From Owenia fusiformis (lineage: Eukaryota; Annelida; Polychaeta; Sabellida; Oweniidae): DNA of 64,000 nt. The notes beneath the pieces are model-generated. The model was not told where the DNA came from. It saw only the letters and a program-made list of their open reading frames with translations, and ran no database searches. The stretch covers positions 36,428,166-36,492,165 of the forward strand of contig CAIIXF020000011.1 in assembly GCA_903813345.2 (NCBI GenBank), read 5' to 3'. Position 1 is the first letter of the stretch, and every line of letters starts with the position of its first letter. Below, in pieces: positions 54,701-63,700 of the stretch. Position numbers and translations under genes: made by a program.

Positions 54701-57700
54701 CAACTCCAACAATGATATTATCATTATTCAGCATGTAAGAATGTGTCATATCTTGTTTTAATGTACCTACCAACTCCAACAATGATATTATCATTATTCA
54801 ACTTTGCAAAACAGCATGTATGAATGTGTCTCATCTTATTTTAATGTACCTACCAACTCCAACAATGACATTATCATTATTCAGCATGTATGAATGTGTC
54901 TCATCTTGTTTTAATGTACCTACCAACTCCAACAATGACATTATCATTATTCAACTGTGCAAAACAGCATGTATGAATGTGTCTCATCTTGTTTTAATGT
55001 ACCTACCAACTCCAACAATGATATTATCATTATTCAACTTTGCAAAACAGCATGTATGAATGTGCCTTCCAACTCCAACAATGACATTATCATTATTCAA
55101 CTGTGCAAAACAGCATGTATGAATGTGTCTTATCTTGATTTAATGTACTTACCAACTCCAACAATGGCATTATCATTATTCAACTGTGCAAAACAGCATG
55201 TGTGAATGTGTCTCATCTTGTTTTAATGTACCTACCAACTCAAACAATGACATTATCATTATTCAACTGTGCAAAACAGCATGTATGAATGTGTCTCATC
55301 TTGTTTTAATGTACCTACCAACTCCAACAATGACATTATCATTATTCAACTGTGCAAAACATCTTGTATGAATGTGTCTCATCTTGTTTTAATGTACCTT
55401 CCAACTCCAACAATGACATTATCATTATTCAACTGTGCAAAACAGCATGTATGAATGTGTCTTATCTTGTTTTAATGTACTTACCAACTCCAACAATGGC
55501 ATTATCATTATTCAACTGTGCAAAACAGCATGTATGAATGTGTCTCATCTTGTTTTAATGTACCTACCAACTCAAACAATGACATTATCATTATTCAACT
55601 GTGCAAAACAGCATGTATGAATGTGTCTTATCTTGTTTTAATGTACCTACCAACTCCAACAATGGCATTATCATTATTCAACTGTGCAAAACAGCATGTA
55701 TGAATGTGTCTTATCTTGTTTTAATGTACCTACCAACTCCAACAATGGCATTATCATTATTCAACTGTGCAAAACAGCATGTACGGATGTGTCTCATCTT
55801 GTTTTAATGTACCTACCAACTCCAACAATGGCATTATCATTATTCAACTGTGCAAAACAGCATGTATGGATGTGTCTCATCTTGTTTTAATGTACCTACC
55901 AACTCCAACAATGGCATTATCATTATTCAACTGTGCAAAACAGCATGCATGAATGTGTCTCATCTTGTTTTAATGTACCTACCAACTCCAACAATGGCAT
56001 TATCATTATTCAACTGTGCAAAACAGCATGTATGAATGTGTCTTATCTTGTTTTAATGTACCTACCAACTCAAACAATGACATTATCATTATTCAACTGT
56101 GCAAAACAGCATGTATGAATGTGTCTTATCTTGTTTTAATGTACCTACCAACTCCAACAATGGCATTATCATTATTCAACTGTGCAAAACAGCATGTATG
56201 GATGTGTCTCATCTTGTTTTAATGTACCTACCAACTCCAACAATGGCATTATCATTATTCAACTGTGCAAAACAGCATGCATGAATGTGTCTCATCTTGT
56301 TTTAATGTACCTACCAACTCCAACAATGGCATTATCATTATTCAACTGTGCAAAACAGCATGTATGAATGTGTCTTATCTTGTTTTAATGTACCTACCAA
56401 CTCCAACAATGACATTATCATTATTCAACTGTGCAAAACAACATGTATGAATGTGTCTCATCTTGTTTTAATGTACCTACCAACTCCAACAATGACATTA
56501 TCATTATTCAACTGTGCAAAACAGCATGTATGAATGTGTCTTATCTTGTTTTAATGTACCTACCAACTCCAACAATGGCATTATCATTATTCAACTGTGC
56601 AAAACAGCATGTATGAATGTGTCTCATCTTGTTTTAATGTACCTACCAACTCCAACAATGACATTATCATTATTCAACTGTGCAAAACAGCATGTATGAA
56701 TGTGTCTCATCTTGTTTTAATGTACCTACCAACTCCAACAATGACATTATCATTATTCAACTGTGCAAAACAGTATGTATGAATGTGTCTCATCTTGTTT
56801 TAATGTACCTACCAACTCCAACAATGGCATTATCATTATTCAACTGTGCAAAACAGCATGTATGAATGTGTCTCATCTTGTTTTAATGTACCTACCAACT
56901 CCAACAATGGCATTATCATTATTCAACTGTGCAAAACAGCATGCATGAATGTGTCTCATCTTGTTTTAATGTACCTACCAACTCCAACAATGACATTATC
57001 ATTATTTAACTGTGCAAAACAGCATGTATGAATGTGTCTCATCTTGTTTTAATGTACCTACCAACTCCAACAATGACATTATCATTATTCAACTGTGCAA
57101 AACAGCATGTATGAATGTGTCTCATCTTGTTTTAATGTACCTACCAACTCCAACAATGACATTATCATTATTCAACTGTGCAAAACAGCATGTATGAATG
57201 TGTCTCATCTTTTTTTAATGTACCTACCAACTCCAACAATGGCATTATCATTATTCAACTGTGCAAAACAGCATGTATGAATGTGTCTCATATCTTGTTT
57301 TAATGTACCTACCAACTCCAACAATGACATTATCATTATTCATCTGTGCAAAACAGCATGTGTGAATGTGTCTCATCTTATTTTAATGCACCTACCAACT
57401 CCAACAATGATATTACCATTATTCATCTGTGCAAAACAGCATGTATGAATGTGTCTCATCTTGTTTTAGCAAAACAGCATGTATGAATGTGTCTCATCTT
57501 GTTTTAATGTACCTACCAACTCCAACAATGACATTATCATTATTTAACTGTGCAAAACAGCATGTATGAATGTGTCTCATCTTGTTTTAATGTACCTACC
57601 AACTCCAACAATGACATTATCATTATTCAACTGTGCAAAACAGCATGTATGAATGTGTCTCATCTTGTTTTAATGTACCTACCAACTCCAACAATGACAT

Positions 57701-60700
57701 TATCATTATTCATCTGTGCAAAACAGCATGTATGAATGTGTCTCATCTTGTTTTAGCAAAACAGCATGTATGAATGTGTCTCATCTTGTTTTAATGTACC
57801 TACCAACTCCAACAATGACATTATCATTATTCAACTGTGCAAAACAGCATGTATGAATGTGTCTCATCTTGTTTTAATTGTACCTACCAACTCCAACAAT
57901 GACATTATCATTATTCAACTGTGCAAAACAGCATGTATGAATGTGTCTCATCTTGTTTTAATGTACCTACCAACTCCAACAATGACATTATCATTATTCA
58001 ACTGTGCAAAACAGCATGTATGAATGTGTCTCATCTTGTTTTAATGTACCTACCAACTCCAACAATGGCATTATCATTATTCAACTGTGCAAAACAGCAT
58101 GTATGAATGTGTCTCATCTTGTTTTAATGTACCTACCAACTCCAACAATGGCATTATCATTATTCTACTGTGCAAAACAGCATGCATGAATGTGTCTCAT
58201 CTTGTTTTAATGTACCTACCAACTCCAACAATGACATTATCATTATTTAACTGTGCAAAATAGCATGTATGAATGTGTCTCATCTTGTTTTAATGTACCT
58301 ACCAACTCCAACAATGACATTATCATTATTCAACTGTGCAAAACAGCATGTATGAATGTGTCTCATCTTGTTTTAATGTACCTTCCAACTCCAACAATGA
58401 CATTATCATTATTCAACTGTGCAAAACAGCATGTATGAATGTGTCTCATCTTGTTTTAATGTACCTACCAACTCCAACAATGGCATTATCATTATTCAAC
58501 TGTGCAAAACAGCATGTATGAATGTGTCTCATCTTGTTTTAATGTACCTACCAACTCCAACAATGGCATTATCATTATTCAACTGTGCAAAACAGCATGT
58601 ATGAATGTGTCTCATCTTGTTTTAATGTACCTACCAACTCCAACAATGGCATTATCATTATTCTACTGTGCAAAACAGCATGCATGAATGTGTCTCATCT
58701 TGTTTTAATGTACCTACCAACTCCAACAATGACATTATCATTATTTAACTGTGCAAAACAGCATGTATGAATGTGTCTCATCTTGTTTTAATGTACCTAC
58801 CAACTCCAACAATGACATTATCATTATTCAACTGTGCAGAACAGCATGTATGAATGTGTCTCATCTTGTTTTAATGTACCTTCCAACTCCAACAATGACA
58901 TTATCATTATTCAACTGTGCAAAACAGCATGTATGAATGTGTCTCATCTTGTTTTAATGTACCTACCAACTCCAACAATGACATTATTATTATTCAACGC
59001 TTCAAAACAGCATGCATGAATGTGTCTCATCTTGTTTTAATGTACCTACCAACTCCAACAATGACATTATCATTATTCAACTGTGCAAAACAGCATGTAT
59101 GAATGTGTCTCATCTTGTTTTAGCAAAACAGCATGTATGAATGTGTCTCATCTTGTTTTAATGTACCTACCAACTCCAACAATGACATTATCATTATTCA
59201 ACTGTGCAAAACAGCATGTATGAATGTGTCTCATCTTGTTTTAATGTACCTACCAACTCCAACAATGACATTATCATTATTCAGCTGTGCAAAACAGCAT
59301 GTATGAATGTGTCTCATCTTGTTGATCTTCTTGTCTGTTGCCTTATCAAACGTCCTTGTGACATTAACATCAAGTCTACATGTCCCATCATCATTTGGAC
59401 CATGTGCCCCAGAGCAATACTTGTAAGCGCATAGAAACCTGTTGAATTGATTTATACCAGTCGAGTTCAATGACAATGATTTCCTCATCAAAAATAATCC
59501 TAGAATTAATATGGGATATGTATGTTTCATTTTGCGTGTTTTGATTCACGTAGAGCTGAATATTCTTTTGTAGATGTGATAGAGAACTTTATGTTTTTAT
59601 TATCAGATATCCATATATAAAATGACACTTGTTGATTATTATACTGTAATAGCAAATTGCTTTGTTGAATCAGGCACTTGTAGATCATGGATATGCATAA
59701 ATGAGTTGCTGGCATAATAAATAATAGTTATGTTGTTATCTTTTAAATTAGTGTTATGTTTTTTTGAAGAGCCAAGACAATGATCTATTCCATTTTGTTA
59801 TCTTGTGCATATGTCTTAGATTATAAATTAAATATACAGTACTTTGACAATTGATATTTAAAATATTCTTTAACAAATCAACAAAAAATATCACTTTTTT
59901 TAAAACTCACATTATTTTATTTATATCCTAGCCTTATACAGTGGCAAAGCGTGGTTATTTCATGAGTGTATGCCACAAGTGAGCGAAGTTTTGTAAGGAG
60001 TTTTGGGGGTTCTTCCCCCCAAAAATTTGAAAATGAGATTGCATTAACGGGGGCATTTTAGAATATAAAATCCATCTTTATATGGCTAAGAAAATGTAAA
60101 TTATTGGCCATTTTTATACATTTTTAAAGTGTGTGGCAATTCAATTTTAAAAATCACATTTTCTCTAAATTTTGAGAGTACGCCATGAGGTTTTTGTGTA
60201 TATGAGGCACCGTCATTGTTATAAGAATTATTCGTAATTTTTGTTAGATATGAATACAAATTGTATATAAGCATATGATAACGATGTGTTTCAGTTGATT
60301 CATGGTATTTATTGTTGTATTGCACTATTGAATCAGCAGAAGGAAGAATAATTTAATTGTCAGCTTCTGTACTATGATGTTATCGCCGTGGTATTATCAT
60401 GGTATCAGGGTTTTAATAGCTCAACCAATTATAGATAATAATTAAATGTGATAAAACAGACTTGCTACCTATTGTATAGGCCTACCATAAACTAGCTGAT
60501 ATGCTGTTAATATAAAATTGGTACTTTGTTAACCTGTTTTAATTTTACATTATTTCAATGATGGGGCTAAATATAGTATAGAAAGGAGGTCTTAGATTTA
60601 TTTTATAATAGGATCCCGAGGATTTCACTCCAATGTATCTCTTAATACAAATGTGCCGCACCAAAGATTCCCTTTTGAGCACTTTTCCATGTCAATTTCC

Positions 60701-63700
60701 TCTCAAGTTTGAAGGTTTCCATGTTTGATTCCTCTTAGACTCATAACGGTCTGAATTTTATTCCTATCAACTCATAGATATATCCATGTCAACTTCATCT
60801 TGAGTTTGTTGGGACTTTTCGAAATAGACTAAAATATCCACCTTTTTTGTGATCTGTCCAAGGTTTCAGAAACCAATTTATAACATTTTTTAGAAACACT
60901 AAATTTTGACTTAAAAAGCGGGTAAAGGTATTTTCTTCGACAATTTTCCATATTTTTCCTTCCAGATTGGCCAGATCCCATGGTTTCTTCCCAAAGCCAA
61001 AATTGGCTGTGCTGCACATACTAACCTCAAGGAAACAGAATGTATAATCAAAAAAAACTCTCAACATTTGTTGATCAAAATGAATTTAACCTGAATTGTG
61101 AAACTTCTTCATAGGATGGTATTGTAATTCCAGGAGATCCATTCCACCAGGCTAAAGAAAAGGTCCCCATCTCTGCCTCATAAGTTTTTTAATATTGTCC
61201 AGTACATAATTAGAGACACTCCTGGACAATAAGGATGAGCTGGGCATGGGCTTGCTTCCTGGCATATTGTATGGCATTAATTTGAAGTGACTGGCAAATG
61301 ATGGCTTTATGTATTTGTAGATGCCCTTTCTGCAAGTTGGATGAGATGTTTAACAGATATGAGGCCCACCTCTTCTCATTTGTGGATCAACCGTATGTAA
61401 CATTCACTATGTACAATAAAACATTTAATTAAATTTATAAACGTTTATCTTAATTCTTTGATTGGCGGTTTGTGGAATTATGGATCAAACATTAAATGGT
61501 ATTAATCTATATCAACTATGTCAATCCTTGAAGTAAAATATCCAAAATGCTTAATACAAACACTTATATATGTGACATGTTTTACTGTAGAGTTATACAA
61601 GGGGAAGACCATGGTACAACCAGTAGGAGAGGAACATGGGCAGACAGTGAAGTGGAGAGGGTGCTCAAGTCTATACTGGCCTATTACAAATATTAAAGTA
61701 TGTGTATGTGTTTTACTGTAGAGTTATACAAGGGGAAGACCATGGTACAACCAGCAGGAGAGGAACATGGGCAGACAGTGAAGTGGAGAGGGTGCTCAAG
61801 TCTATACTGGCCTATTACAAACTCATGCAGAAGAAGCATCAACTTATAGAATCTGGAAACCTTCACATTAAGATATTTGAGAGCCTCAAGAAAGAATTTA
61901 GGGTATTCCCTTCATGTTTTAATGATCATATTTCTAAAATATATGTATATTTAAATATGTGGACCTGCTATAATGATCTCTTTTAGTTTGTGCTGAAGTT
62001 GTTTCACTATAATAACATTTGACATGCAAATACCATGAAATTGATCAGTTTATCGGTTTCATAAGTTTTAGTAGAATCTAAAACAAAAAAGAAAACTGAT
62101 CTTGGGTGCACTGCAGTTATTTGGAATGCTGTGTTCTGGTTGGCTAGAATTGGACACAGCTTACCTGGCCATGTATGAATGTATAATTAAACATAAAAGC
62201 TGCCATGAATCTCACTTAGAAGTACATCTTCATTTTATCTATACTTGAATTCTGAAGCTATTTTTATCTATTTTGGATTGATTAATTTATATATCAAAAA
62301 AATATTGTCATTGTCTTAAAGAAACTGCATGTCTATTGTTTATGGTATCATCTTATAAACATTATCTTGTATTTTCCTTCAGCATTTACGTGCTGTCTGG
62401 ATGGTGTTACGAGAACAAGTGGCAGCCATTGATGAGCTCTCCATGGCAACCACTAGATTGAGGCTCCGACTTCCAGATGAGCCAGTGCCTGATCCACCAC
62501 AGCCTAATATCATAGAACCTGCAGAGGTAGTTCTCAAAATTCATAGAACCCTGTGACATAAGTATCCACTTTAAGAGAATTCAAGGACTCAAAATCATAG
62601 AACTCTATGACATTTTAAGAGAACCCTGTGAGATTAGTACCTTTTATAAAACATGACATTAGTATCCATTTTAGAGAGAACCTTGTGAGGTTAGTATTCA
62701 AAGTCATAGAACCATGTAAAATTAGTATTCAATGTCATAGAGGTTAGAACCCAAATCCTTGAAACTTTTGACAGACCTACCAACCTTTAATGAGATTTTT
62801 AAAAATTGCACTACTTTTACTGGAGATTTTTCAAAAAAACAAGAGTTTTTTAAAAATGTGGTAGTTTTTGCGGAGAATGTCCATGTGCAGTATGGCAAGT
62901 GATTTTAGACAGTCATATCTTTCACCATGAGTAGTAAATTATGAATAGGGATCCCATGTCAACAATTTTCTCAAAATGATGAACCTATTTGCTCAAAAGA
63001 GGATTTCCTCTTTCTGATTTTTATTGCATGAAAAGATTATTCAAAAAGGTGTCTAAAACTTCTTCAAAATTAGAATGGTATTGAAAGTCTATTTTTGAAG
63101 ATAGCAATTTTCGATGACCAAAATTATGCTGAAAGCAATGGATAGCACGAGCTTTCCCTATGGGAAAATAACATGGGATATGTGGTTTTTTACTTTAACA
63201 CATTTTAATACCAATTCGCTTTTCAGAAGTTGTTAATATAGTGTAGAAGAAACTTTTGATATGGTTAAATTGAGAAAAACAAGTTCCTCTTTTTAGAAAA
63301 TAAACCTAACATTTTATAAAAAGTGCCAAGGTGGGGTCCTGAACCATAATTTTTCAGAGAGTTGGATTGGTATTTTATCATCATAGGGACTTTACTTGAA
63401 AGAAAACATATTGTTTTAATAAAAACCACTGTATTTATGGCCAGATTTATACATTTTCCTAGTGCGAAATTGATGGTAAAAGAAGTTGTACTCAGATAAT
63501 ATCAAAGTCTTGTTAGATTCCTTTATATAAAATATTGTAGATTTCATGAAAAATATAGATTTCAGCAAAAATATGGATTTTACAAAAAAAATTAAGGAAG
63601 ATTTTGGTAGAAATATGTTACGAGAGTTAACGGGAGATGAAAATGGTGCGAGAGTTTTTTTTTAAAATTTTTTTACAGAGAAGCAAAAATTTTATGGAAG

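Noticed and set aside
50252-59260. Dozens of + strand 61-85-codon frames ([13 protein letters not shown]...)
   Set aside because: Readings of the 83-bp satellite on the strand opposite to the exon that seeded it.
25211-59322. CRISPR-like arrays (regular repeats)
   Set aside because: Units are contiguous with no unique spacers, and the context is a eukaryotic spliced gene.
61518-61721. 67-codon + strand frame across the first exon 18 copy
   Set aside because: Reads the duplicated exon in the wrong frame; the correct frame gives the SHPRH sequence.
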